A stretch of DNA of 33,989 bases from Planctomycetaceae bacterium (GTDB lineage: Bacteria > Planctomycetota > SZUA-567): NCBI GenBank assembly GCA_021201355.1, contig JAJQFC010000088.1, positions 1-33,989 of the forward strand. The letters are read 5' to 3'. A model generated the notes under the pieces. It worked only from the letters and a program-made list of their open reading frames with translations. It was not told where the DNA came from and did not search any database. Both the position numbers and the translations under genes were made by a program. Of this stretch, positions 15,726 through 24,228 are shown in pieces (the first letter of the stretch is position 1; each line of letters opens with the position of its first letter).

Positions 15726-16817
15726 TTACGACCTGAGGTTCTTGACCGTGTCCCGGAAAATAAGCTTTGGCGGGAACCGCATGGAGACGTCGGCCTCAGG
15801 GTTGGCTATGAGCGCCAGGAGCGCCTCCACCGCCTTTTTGCCGAGTATGGATTTCGGGTTTTCGATGGTGGTAAGCGGTTTCATGTCGTGCCGGTTGAAG
15901 GAATCGTCAAAGCCGGCAATGCTGATATCATCGGGAATGCGCCGGTTGTGGCGTTCGAGGAACGGATAGAGCCGGCTGACCACCTCGTCGTTGTGGCAAA
16001 ATACCGCCGTGCACCCATCCAGCGCCGAAAAGACGCGGTGGGCATTCTGGTCGGTGAACAGGCTGTCGAAGTCTTCGTCCATGAACCAGAGAACGGCGTT
16101 TTCGTCCATGGCCAGATTATTCCGGGCCAGTCCGACGCCGTAGCCCTTGAACCGTCCGGTGCCGGTCTGTTCGTCCGACTTGAAGATGCCGGCGATGCGT
16201 TTGTGGCCGTTGGCGACGAAGTGGTCGATCACCAGGGCGACGCCGTCGACATCGCTGACGCCTATTGTCGGGAATCTGAAACCGGGCAGAACGGCGTGGG
16301 TGAGAATGCAGGGCATTCTCTCTTCTATCCGCCTGTAGAGGTCCTCGTTCAGGAGGGGCCAGGCGGACCGCGTCGGTTCGATAATTAGGCCGGCGAGATT
16401 GGTCGACAGGAGTTCCGTGAGGATCTGCCGCTCTTTCGCTATCCGGTTCGAGGTAATCCGGTACACCATGGTGTATTCGTGCTCGAACAAACTTTCACTG
16501 ATTCCCATCAGCACTTCCGGATAGATATAAGCTGTGCAGCGGGGAAGGACGACGCCGATACTTTTACTGGCGGCCGGAACGGACGGGCGGGGTGCCTGAA
16601 CGGCCCGCTCCGCCACGTATGTGCCGCTGCCCTGAACCTTGACGAGAAAGCCCTCCTCGACCAAAAGGCCTATCGCCTGGCGTACGGTATTGCGGCTGAT
16701 GGAATAGCGGATGGCCAACTCTTCCTCGGCGGGGATCTGCTGTCCCGGGGCGCGGACGCCCAGTTCGATTTCGCTCTTCAGGCGGTCCGCCAGCAATGAG
16801 CATTTAAATCGAGGCAA
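15726..16817 (-). CDS. GntR/LacI fusion regulator (AraR type), paralogue of the one at 6854
   Basis: This 363-residue regulator has a GntR winged helix (FKCSLLADRLKSEIELG, ISRNTVRQAIGLLVEEGFL, GSGTYV) followed by a LacI-type sensor (SIGVVLPRCTAYIYPEV, GLIIEPTRSAWP, VANGHKRIAGI, PDDISIAGFDDS). Long stretches match the protein at 6854-7963, for example PC-LTH, GVSDVxGVAL and KxDEQTG. The start is TTG at 16817-16815 with AAGGA seven nt upstream, mirroring the TTG start of the paralogue; farther in-frame starts would precede the winged helix with unrelated residues. It is convergent with the second ABC operon and has its own promoter (16894-16866), so it is the likely regulator of that operon. 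Confidence 0.9.
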   Translation of the reverse strand: MPRFKCSLLADRLKSEIELGVRAPGQQIPAEEELAIRYSISRNTVRQAIGLLVEEGFLVKVQGSGTYVAERAVQAPRPSVPAASKSIGVVLPRCTAYIYPEVLMGISESLFEHEYTMVYRITSNRIAKERQILTELLSTNLAGLIIEPTRSAWPLLNEDLYRRIEERMPCILTHAVLPGFRFPTIGVSDVDGVALVIDHFVANGHKRIAGIFKSDEQTGTGRFKGYGVGLARNNLAMDENAVLWFMDEDFDSLFTDQNAHRVFSALDGCTAVFCHNDEVVSRLYPFLERHNRRIPDDISIAGFDDSFNRHDMKPLTTIENPKSILGKKAVEALLALIANPEADVSMRFPPKLIFRDTVKNLRS

Positions 16818-16865
16818 GAGATTTTCCTTGAGGTGATTTGGAACATTTCTACTTCCACTTCTATA

Positions 16866-16894
16866 AGTATATAACGTAATAATAAGGTTGTCTA
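16866..16894 (-). promoter_or_regulatory. Promoter of the second fused GntR-LacI regulator
   Basis: On the minus strand TAGACA (16894-16889, 5 of 6) and TATACT (16871-16866, 5 of 6) are separated by exactly 17 bp in an A+T-rich stretch, about 50 nt before the TTG start. It lies downstream of the uxaA terminator, so the regulator is transcribed separately. Confidence 0.65.
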
Positions 16895-16956
16895 GTGTGA
16901 GTATTAAAAAAATAGTACAACTTTTTCCGCGGGACTCTTTTCGCTCCCGACAGAAG

Positions 16957-16988
16957 AAAAAACCCTCCGGCCCGATGGCCGAAGGGTT
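16957..16988 (-). terminator. Intrinsic terminator of the TRAP-uxa operon
   Basis: On the minus strand AACCCTTCGGCC (16988-16977) pairs with GGCCGGAGGGTT (16972-16961), one T-G wobble, with a 4-nt loop. TTTTTT follows (to 16957). It lies about 120 nt after the uxaA stop. Confidence 0.9.
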
Positions 16989-17105
16989 ATTTGCAGTTTT
17001 GACTGTATTCAGGGCGAAGACGCCATGCAACAACGCGAATTACCACCACCTCTGTTTCAGCGTTCACTACTGTTCTCCGTCCTGTCCATATTTCCCATCG
17101 GCATC

Positions 17106-18595
17106 TTACAGCGTCACGCCTTCTTTGAAAATGGTGAAGTCATGGAAACTGTGCTCTTCGCTTTTGGTCTGCCGGCCGGATGTTACCGTGAGGATAAGAT
17201 CGGCGAAGCGGTCGACCATTTCGTCCATCGGCGTTCCGGAGGCTAGAGGACTGGCGTCGAAATCGATCCAGTGTTTTTACGCATTGCGAGATCGGCGTTC
17301 GACGACACCTTGACGACCGGCACCGGGCCGCCCAGCGGGTTGCCGCGGCCGGTGGAAAACAACACAAGGTGCGCGCCGGCGGCGGCCATTGCGGAGACAG
17401 ACACAATGTCGTTACCGGGGCCGGACAGGAGGGTGACGCCGCTCTTCGTCACCACACCGCCGTAAGGAAGAATGTCGACGACGGGACGGCTGCCGGCTTT
17501 TTGGGTACAGCCGATGGACTTGTCTTCCAGCGTTGTGATGCCGCCCTGCTTGTTGCCGGGACTGGGATTTTCGTAAATGGTCTGATTGTACCGGACGAAG
17601 TATTTCTTGAAGTCGTTTATCATGTCGACGCCACGGCGAAAAACATCCCCGTCCACCGCCCGGTTGAGAAGGGATCGTTCGGCGCCGAACATTTCCGGAA
17701 CCTCGGTCAGCACCACCTTGCCGCCACGATCGACCAGCCAGTCGGCGAAAGCGCCTAGAAGCGGGTTGGCGGTGACGCCGGACAAGCCGTCCGACGCGCC
17801 GCACTTCATGCCGACGCAGAGTTCCGACACCGGGACGTCCACCCGCCGGGCAGTTGCCGCACCGGCCAGGACAGCGTCAAGAAGATCCCGGCCCGCCGCC
17901 AGTTCATCGTCGACATCCTGTGCTATGAGGTAGCGGATGTTTTGGTTCCTGGCCGGGTTCGATTCCACCAGGGTCTTGAAATCGGCCATGGTGTTGTTTT
18001 CGCAGCCAAGGCCGACGTAAAGAATGCCGCCGCAATTTGGATGGATCGCCATATCGGCAAGGATGGTGCGGGTGGCTTCGTGGTCAGAGCCGAGCTGGCT
18101 GCAACCGAACGGGTGCGGAAACGCCACCACCGTCTCGACGCCCTCGGGTCGGACGGCGTTGCCGTGCGCGGCCAGCCGTTCCACCAGCCAGTTCACGCAG
18201 CCAACGGTGGGAATGACCCACACTTCGTTTCGGATACCCGCCATGCCGTTCGCTCGCTGATAGCCACGGAACGAGGGAATGGCGGCGGCCGGAACCGGCT
18301 TCGGCGGGGCCGGTTCAAAGGTGTACTTTTCCTCGCCGGAAAGGTTTGTTTTCACGTTATGAGTATGGACCCAGGATCCGGCGGGAATGGCCGCCGTCGC
18401 CTGTCCGATGGGGACGCCGTACTTCTGGACCAGCCCGCCGGCGGGGATGTCCCGTACGGAAAATTTGTGTCCGGCCGGCACGTCTTCCCGGAGCGGCCCG
18501 CCGGCGGCGGCGACATCGACAGATTCGCCTTTTTTCAGAGCCTCCAGAGCGACCGCGACGTTATCGTCCGCTGAAAGCATGATGTATTTCTTCAT
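17106..18595 (-). pseudogene. uxaA: Altronate dehydratase with a frameshift near the C-terminus
   Basis: UxaA dehydrates D-altronate to 2-keto-3-deoxy-D-gluconate. The ATG at 18595 begins a SAF-type N-terminal domain (about 1-95, with HTHNVKTNL), then the large dehydratase domain (FRGYQRANGMAGIRNEVWVIPTVGCVN, HPFGCSQLG, MKCGASDGLSG, GCTQKAGSRP). The frame ends early at 17243 after residue 450. One nucleotide out of phase the sequence continues HWIDFDASPL and on to FTIFKEGVTL with a stop at 17108-17106, the normal family ending. The break is at a run of five A (minus strand, 17278-17274); one more A would give AMRKKHWIDFDA, as in E. coli UxaA, and a 496-residue protein. Without it about 55 residues are replaced by nine unrelated ones. 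Confidence 0.88.
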
Positions 18596-18674
18596 TTTTC
18601 GATTCCTTCTGTGCCTTGCTTCTCGATGCGGGCGCGGATGCGGACGGGACTTTTTTTTCGGCGAGCCGCAGTAT

Positions 18675-20159
18675 TCAAACAGACCGCAATGCCGCCCTGA
18701 CCCCTTTCCCGGCAATGCCTTCCAGACCGGCCGCGACCTTTTCGGCCAGACCCGGAATAGCGGTCAAATCTTCATCCCAGAGCGTCGCGTCGGCGAGGAT
18801 GGTTCTGGTCAGTCCGGAAAAATCGGCGACATGGCTGTTCCACGCCCTGGCGAAGGCGTCGAGGACCGGCTTGTCATCACGAATCGGGTATGTGCCCCGC
18901 TCTCGTGTCCCGACAAATTGGCCGTCCGCCCATGCACCCCGGTAAAAGGCGATAAGGCACGACAGTGAAAAAGCCAGCCGCGCCGGGACGGTTCCCGTTT
19001 CCGCGTAATAGTCCTTGAGGGACGGCAGCACCCGCACCTTCCATTTTGAGACCGAATTTAGGGAAATCGACAGGAGTTCGTGGCGGACGAACGGGTTTCG
19101 AAAGCGTTCGAACACCGCCCGGGCATATTCCTTTTTCTCGTCGTCCGGGAGTTTGACGCCGGGAAGTATTTCTTCTTCGACCATGGCCCGAAGGTTGCCG
19201 CCCAGGTCCGCGTCGTCCATCATCTCGCCGACCGTGTCGACGCCGGACAGGTAGGCGCCAAGGACGTTCCCGGTATGGGCTCCGTTCAAAACCCGGACCT
19301 TCCGGTCGCGGTACGGCGTCAGGTTGTCTGTGACGACAACGTTCAGGCCGGCGTCGGCGAATCGGAGCTCGTCCTTCAGGCTCGGCTCGCCCTCTATGAC
19401 CCAGAGGTGAAAGTATTCCCCGACGTCCAGGAGTTCGTCCCGGCAATCGTTCGCGGCCCATAGCACCTCTGCTTCATCCCGGGGATAGCCGGTGACGATA
19501 CGGTCGACCAGGGTGTTGTAGAATAGGCAGCAGTCCGCCACCCAAACGCCGGCCGAGTCAGCGAGTCCCCAGTCGGCCAAGTGACGGAGGACCGCTTCCT
19601 TCAACCGTTCGCCGTTCTTTTCGATAAGTTCGCACGGCAGGAACACGAGGCCCTTGTCAGGAGCGCCGCGCCATTTTTCGTACCGCGCCGCCAGCATGGC
19701 GGCCGCCTTGGCCGGGAATGTCTCCGGGCAGCCGTCCGGCCGGGCCGTTGCAACATAGACAATGCCCGCCTCCGTAGTGTTGGAGACGACGTACCGCAGA
19801 TCCCCGTCCCCGGCGGCGGCGAGGAAGCGGTCCCATTCCGTGTAGGGATTGAGGCCGTCCCGGATGACATCGATGTACGACGGCACGTCCATCACCTCGC
19901 CGTTGTCCCGACCCCGCAGCAGCAGGCTGTAGACGTAATCCTGTTCCTTCAGCCGTTCGACCATGCCTTCCGGAATCGGCTGGACAAGGCGGACCGTTCC
20001 CCGGAACAACCCGCTGTCGTTCAGCCGCTTGAACATCCAGTCGACAAAGGCGCGGAGAAAATTCCCTTCGCCGAACTGCATAATGCGGACGGGGGTGTCG
20101 CCCGGAATGATCGGGCAATCGTGGTCGACAAGCCATTGGCGGGAAATCGGGGCTGGCAT
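18675..20159 (-). CDS. uxaB: Tagaturonate reductase (altronate oxidoreductase)
   Basis: This 494-residue cytoplasmic NADH-dependent enzyme reduces D-tagaturonate to D-altronate. It belongs to the polyol-specific long-chain (mannitol) dehydrogenase family. The N-terminal Rossmann part has MQFGEGNFLRAFVDWMF (about 27-43). The C-terminal part has DNLTPYRDRKVRVLNGAHT, with the catalytic Lys and the N-x2-H of this family, followed by RFRNPFVRHELLSISLNSVSKW, highly typical of UxaB. Length matches the family and no break is seen. The ATG at 20159 has AAAGG upstream. It lies between the LgoD-like gene (53 nt upstream) and uxaA (79 nt downstream), fitting the order of the pathway. Confidence 0.92.
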   Translation of the reverse strand: MPAPISRQWLVDHDCPIIPGDTPVRIMQFGEGNFLRAFVDWMFKRLNDSGLFRGTVRLVQPIPEGMVERLKEQDYVYSLLLRGRDNGEVMDVPSYIDVIRDGLNPYTEWDRFLAAAGDGDLRYVVSNTTEAGIVYVATARPDGCPETFPAKAAAMLAARYEKWRGAPDKGLVFLPCELIEKNGERLKEAVLRHLADWGLADSAGVWVADCCLFYNTLVDRIVTGYPRDEAEVLWAANDCRDELLDVGEYFHLWVIEGEPSLKDELRFADAGLNVVVTDNLTPYRDRKVRVLNGAHTGNVLGAYLSGVDTVGEMMDDADLGGNLRAMVEEEILPGVKLPDDEKKEYARAVFERFRNPFVRHELLSISLNSVSKWKVRVLPSLKDYYAETGTVPARLAFSLSCLIAFYRGAWADGQFVGTRERGTYPIRDDKPVLDAFARAWNSHVADFSGLTRTILADATLWDEDLTAIPGLAEKVAAGLEGIAGKGVRAALRSV

Positions 20160-20212
20160 ATAGTGCCTTTCTATGGGTTCGGGAGGAGCGGCAAATACCG
20201 GCTCGGCTGCGG

Positions 20213-21241
20213 CTATTCAGGGAATTTCACGAGAACCTTGAGCATGTCGTCGCCGTGGGCGGAAAAATCGGCAAACGCCGCCGCGACATCGGCGAAATCA
20301 TAGGTGTTCGTGACGATGGCGTCGGCTCCGATACCGGTTTTCTTCATCATGTCGATGACTTCGAGAAAATCCTGTTTGACCGCGTTCCGGGAACCGAAGA
20401 CGGCGATTTCCTTTTTCTGGATGACATTGAAATTGAAATCGGGCAGGGTCGTTTTCGAAATACCGATGACCGCCACCCGGCCGGACGAGGCGACGGCGTC
20501 GACGGCGTTCTGGAAGGTGGACGGCAGGCCAACCGCCTCCACGGTCACGGCGAAACCGTCGCCTCCGGTGGTGGCGGCAACCCATTCGGCGAAATCATCG
20601 GGCGAGGAGTTGACGAATGTTCCGCTGGCTCCGAGATTCTTCGCCCGCTCCAGCTTGCCCGGCGCCACGTCGCAGACGTAGACGTCCGCGCCGAAATGGC
20701 GGGCCGAAAGCATGGCGAGCATGCCTATCGTCCCGGCGCCGATGACCAGAACCTTTTCACCCGGCCGCACCCCGGCGCGCTTGACGCCGTGGTAACTGAT
20801 GCAGAACGGTTCTATGAGAGCCGTCTCCCTTGGGGCCAGGCCCTGTGAATCATAGAGGCGTTCGACCGGCACGGCCAGGTAACGGGAAAAGCCGCCGTCC
20901 CGCTGCGCGCCCATCGTTTCGTTATTGACGCAACAATTCTGCTTGCCGTGGCGGCAGGGATAACAATTCCCGCAGTTGAAGTAAGGGTTGACGGTGGCCA
21001 GCATCCCTTTCCCGACGCCAAGGGAATTTTCCGGAGCGGAAATCACTTCCACGGCCAATTCGTGGCCGGGTACGCGCGGGTAGGAGGCGTAGGCAAAGGT
21101 TCCCCGGAAGGTGCCGAGGTCGGAACCGCAAATGCCGCCGTACAGCACCTTGACGAGGGCTTCGCCGTCTTTGGGTTCCACCATGGGCGCGTCCTCGACG
21201 AGGACCAGGCCCGGTTCCGGGATAAGCACGTGCTTGTTCAC
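20213..21241 (-). CDS. lgoD: Zinc-dependent dehydrogenase, LgoD (L-galactonate 5-dehydrogenase)-like
   Basis: This is a 342-residue medium-chain zinc dehydrogenase. Catalytic zinc ligands are C38, H60, E61 and E144. Four structural-zinc cysteines lie at 90, 93, 96 and 104, and GAGTIG (168-173) is the NAD site. GGFSRYLAVPV, ALIEPFCISYHGVKRA and FGSRNA match segments I recall in E. coli LgoD, which oxidises L-galactonate to D-tagaturonate, the substrate of the UxaB encoded next. A different sugar acid or alcohol cannot be excluded from sequence. The start is GTG at 21241 with GGAG eight nt upstream; no ATG fits the N-terminus. It follows the TRAP permease in the same operon. Confidence 0.75.
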   Translation of the reverse strand: MNKHVLIPEPGLVLVEDAPMVEPKDGEALVKVLYGGICGSDLGTFRGTFAYASYPRVPGHELAVEVISAPENSLGVGKGMLATVNPYFNCGNCYPCRHGKQNCCVNNETMGAQRDGGFSRYLAVPVERLYDSQGLAPRETALIEPFCISYHGVKRAGVRPGEKVLVIGAGTIGMLAMLSARHFGADVYVCDVAPGKLERAKNLGASGTFVNSSPDDFAEWVAATTGGDGFAVTVEAVGLPSTFQNAVDAVASSGRVAVIGISKTTLPDFNFNVIQKKEIAVFGSRNAVKQDFLEVIDMMKKTGIGADAIVTNTYDFADVAAAFADFSAHGDDMLKVLVKFPE

Positions 21242-21290
21242 TGCGGTGTCTCCATGGGTGCCGCTTGTGGAAAGCGGGAGCGGTTCGGGG

Positions 21291-22580
21291 TCAATAAAAG
21301 AGCTTCAGGATCCCGGTAGTGACGCCGGGAACAAAGGTGATGAGCAAAAGGCAGAATAGCATGAGGCAGAAGTAGGGAACGGCGCTGACGAGGAAATCCC
21401 TAATCTTGCACTTCGTAATGCTGCAGGTGACGAACATCAGCGTTCCCATGGGCGGTGTGATGGCGCCTATGGCCATGTTGAAGATGAACACGAAGGCGAA
21501 CTGGATGTCGTCGATGCCGTAGGCCCGGGCAATAGGGGCGAGAAGCGGAACCAGGATGACGGTGGCGGCGTTTCCTTCGATGAACATGCCGACGATGAGG
21601 AGAAACAGGTTGACGAGAATAAGGAAGAGGTACTTGTTGTCGATAGTGTTCACCATCCAGAGCGTCAGGTTCTGGGGGATTTGTTCGCGGGTAAGAACCC
21701 ACGCCAAGGCCGACGCCCCGCCGACGATAAGCATGATGGTGGAGGTGATGGTCACCGTTTCCTTGACGCTGGTGATAATTTTGGACAGGGAAAGTTCCCG
21801 GTAGAGAAGGCCAAGGAAGCCGGCGTAAAGGACGGCCACCGCTCCGGCCTCGGTCGGCGTGAAAACGCCGATTCTGATGCCGCCGATAATGATGACGGGA
21901 AGGCAGAACGGAAGAAACGCCGGCCTAAATGCGGTGAATAGCTCGCTCAACCCGGGCATGGCGGCGCGGGACGGGCCGTACCCAAAGCGGCGGGATAGGA
22001 TCGAGGTGAGAATCATCATCGACAGACAGAGAACGGCGCCGACGGAGATGCCGGCGATAAAGAGTTTGCCGATGGAGACGTTGGCGATGGAGCCGTAAAG
22101 AATCATGCCGATACCCGGCGGAATGAGCGGCGTGATGGTCGAGGAAAACGCCGTGACGACGGTGGAAAACGGTTTCGACATGCCCTGCTTTTCCATCTCC
22201 GGCACAACCATCTTCGATTGCATAGCGGCATCGGCGAGGTTTGATCCGGAAAGACCGCCCATGAGGGTGGAAAGAAGGATATTGACCTGGGCCAGCCCGC
22301 CCCACATCCTGGCCGTCACCACGTTGCAGAATCCCATAATGCGGGCAGTCACGCCGGAGGAGTTCATGAAGATCCCGGCGCAGACGAAGAAGGGGATGGC
22401 GAGAAGCGGTACGCTCTCGAGACCGGCGGCGAAGCGTTGCACCATGACCATCTGGTTGGCGTTCGGGCTCAACATGAAATAGGTGATGGAACCGGCCAGG
22501 AGAGATATGAATACCGGCACTTTGAGAAACAGGGACACCAGGAGGACGGCTATGGCCAGACCAACCAACGAAATACTCAT
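21291..22580 (-). CDS. TRAP transporter large permease (DctM family)
   Basis: This 429-residue, very hydrophobic membrane protein is the ion-coupled transport subunit of a TRAP importer. About eleven to twelve membrane segments are evident. Family motifs are PLLAIPFFVCAGIFMNSSG, GGLSGSNLADAAM, TPLIPPGIGMILYGSIANVSIGKLFIAG and GAITPPMGTLMFVTCSI. The ATG at 22580 has AAGGAGG upstream and overlaps the DctQ stop as ATGA. The genes around it (LgoD-like, UxaB, UxaA) point to a sugar acid such as L-galactonate, a hexuronate or an aldonate as cargo. The gene is intact, but its binding protein at 23174-24163 is not. Confidence 0.93.
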   Translation of the reverse strand: MSISLVGLAIAVLLVSLFLKVPVFISLLAGSITYFMLSPNANQMVMVQRFAAGLESVPLLAIPFFVCAGIFMNSSGVTARIMGFCNVVTARMWGGLAQVNILLSTLMGGLSGSNLADAAMQSKMVVPEMEKQGMSKPFSTVVTAFSSTITPLIPPGIGMILYGSIANVSIGKLFIAGISVGAVLCLSMMILTSILSRRFGYGPSRAAMPGLSELFTAFRPAFLPFCLPVIIIGGIRIGVFTPTEAGAVAVLYAGFLGLLYRELSLSKIITSVKETVTITSTIMLIVGGASALAWVLTREQIPQNLTLWMVNTIDNKYLFLILVNLFLLIVGMFIEGNAATVILVPLLAPIARAYGIDDIQFAFVFIFNMAIGAITPPMGTLMFVTCSITKCKIRDFLVSAVPYFCLMLFCLLLITFVPGVTTGILKLFY

Positions 22581-23083
22581 TCCGCATCCTCCTTGTTTTC
22601 CCTGGCTATCCGCCGCTTGCCGACAGCGCGCCCGATTTCCGCAATCCAGAAGTTCACCAGCATGCACGCCGCGCCAACCGGGACGGCGGCGTAGGTCAAG
22701 GCGTAGGGAATTCGGAGGACATTACTGACCCTCCTTCCGGACGCCAACCGCGCGACATATTCGTATCCCCGACAGGCGATGAAAATGAGGACGGCGGTGA
22801 CGACGAGGAATACAAGCACTTCCACCGCCTTCCTGGCCCAAGCCGGCATGATGTCCACGAGAATTTCAATAGAGACGTGGGCGTGAAGCCGGAAAGCGGC
22901 GCTACCGCCGAAGAATACCAGCCAGACGATGAAGAGCATCTGCGCCTCTTCCAGCCAGGTGAGCGGGCTGTTCGCGAAGTAGCGCATCACGACGCCGAAT
23001 GCCGTTGCCCCGAGAAGAAGCACCATGCATACGCCCGCCACTATCAGGTCGAGGTTTTTCAATTGTCGGACAAATGAGTTCAC
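22577..23083 (-). CDS. TRAP transporter small permease (DctQ family)
   Basis: This 168-residue membrane protein has four membrane segments, the standard DctQ topology. MRYFANSPLTWLEEAQMLF is the typical loop after the first segment (R-Y-F, W-x-E-E), and LRIPYALTYAAVPVGA is the typical fourth segment start. It pairs with DctM to form the membrane part of the TRAP importer. The start is GTG at 23083 with GGGAGG seven nt upstream. Its stop overlaps the DctM start by four nt, indicating coupled translation. Confidence 0.92.
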   Translation of the reverse strand: MNSFVRQLKNLDLIVAGVCMVLLLGATAFGVVMRYFANSPLTWLEEAQMLFIVWLVFFGGSAAFRLHAHVSIEILVDIMPAWARKAVEVLVFLVVTAVLIFIACRGYEYVARLASGRRVSNVLRIPYALTYAAVPVGAACMLVNFWIAEIGRAVGKRRIARENKEDAE

Positions 23084-23115
23084 GAATTATCCTCCCGGGG
23101 CAGGTCGGTCCGCCG

Positions 23116-23156
23116 TCCCCATGCGGCACGACGCGCCACGCGTCCCGTCATGGGGA
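23116..23156 (-). other. Stem-loop between the TRAP binding-protein and DctQ genes
   Basis: TCCCCATG and CATGGGGA (23156-23149 and 23123-23116) form a perfect 8-bp outer stem. Inside it GACGCG-TGG-CGCGTC (23144-23130) forms a second perfect hairpin. No T-tract follows. It lies in the 90-nt gap after the binding-protein stop. Confidence 0.55.
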
Positions 23157-23173
23157 TGACGTCCGAACTATTT

Positions 23174-24163
23174 CTATTCGGCAATGATTTTCTTGATGGT
23201 TTCATACAGGCCCGGGGTCCAGTAGGAAAATTCGGGATAACTGTAGAAAGCTTCAACGGCAGCCTTGTAGTCTTCGTAGTTGATGGGAGTGACGGTGACG
23301 CCATCCGCTTTCATTTTTTCCAGAATTTCCTCTTCGAACTCGACCAGAATCCTGTTCTGGTATTCCCCGGCCTCCCTGGCGGTCCTGACGAGAATGTCCT
23401 GCTGTTCGGCGGTCAGCGTATCCCAGAAGGCGGTGCCGCAGACGAAAATATTGATGGTCTTCATGTGGGCGTCTAAAAGGAGGTTTTTCGCGACTTCGTG
23501 GTACTTGCCGCCCCAGATGGTTCCAAGAGGATTTTCAAGGCCGTCGATAACGCCCTGTTAGAGGGATGTATAAACTTCGCCCAGGGCGAGAGGCGTGGCC
23601 GAAGCCCCGATGGCCTCGAAAGCCTTGACGAAAATCATGCTTTGGGGAACGCGAATCTTTAGACCGGCCATGTCCTTCGGCGACATCACCGGCTTGACGG
23701 TCAGAGTGTGGCGGTCGCCGTAGCGCCAGTTGGAAGCGATGACCTTGAAGCCTTTTTCTTCAAGGAGTTTTTCCTGCCCTTTCCACCAGTCGCTGGCGAA
23801 CAACTTTTCCATCTGCTCCCAGGTCTCGCAGAGGTACGGCGCCTGCAGGATGCCGATATCCGGGACGCCCAAGTCGGCGAACATGGCGGTGTCGGTGGAG
23901 TGGACGACCGGATCGCCCATCCATGCCTGCTCAATCTGGTCTTTGCCGGATCCAAGCTGGTCGTTCGGGAACAGGTTCAGCCTGATGGTGCCGTTACTTT
24001 GTTCCTCGACGAGCTTGGCCCAGTAGACATGGCCCCGACCGTACGGCACATCGATGGTCGGTCCGAACCCGACGTTGACCTCCACGACCGGTTGGCCGGC
24101 GCGGGCCGGGACATTCAGCGCGCATAGCGCCAGGAGAGCGCACACCGCAAACATCTTCTTCAT
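23174..24163 (-). pseudogene. TRAP transporter substrate-binding protein (DctP family) with an in-frame stop
   Basis: From the ATG at 24163 the frame gives a Sec signal peptide (about 1-22, ending ARA) and a DctP-type binding protein (HVYWAKLVEEQSNGTIRLNLFPNDQLG, KIRVPQS with the substrate-binding Arg, ALGEVYTSL). TAA at 23560-23558 stops it at codon 202. The same frame then reads QGVIDGLENPLGTIW and continues to a normal end at 23174. The family motif is EVYTSLQQGVIDGxENP, so the stop replaces a Gln (CAA to TAA, one C-to-T change on the coding strand). Restored length would be 329 residues, normal for DctP. The truncated product lacks the second lobe half and would not bind ligand. No ribosome site is seen for restarting downstream. 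Confidence 0.88.
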
Positions 24164-24228
24164 AACCTTCCTCCATTTTTTCCGAATGGAACAGTAATCG
24201 GACGGTCAGGAAACCGCCGAATGAAATT

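Noticed and set aside
17140-17406. Separate small gene overlapping the end of uxaA
   Set aside because: It is a third frame across the frameshift region; the conserved UxaA ending lies in a different phase and explains the sequence better.
23174-23464. Separate 96-codon gene downstream of the TRAP binding protein
   Set aside because: It is the same frame as the binding protein after the internal stop and carries its normal C-terminal sequence, so it is part of that broken gene.
5658-23560. Recoding of TAA as glutamine
   Set aside because: Both internal TAA codons replace Gln, which is tempting, but TAA also ends intact genes here, such as the binding protein at 3998 and the reconstructed uxaA frame at 17106. 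No bacterial code reads TAA as Gln, so mutation or sequence error is simpler.
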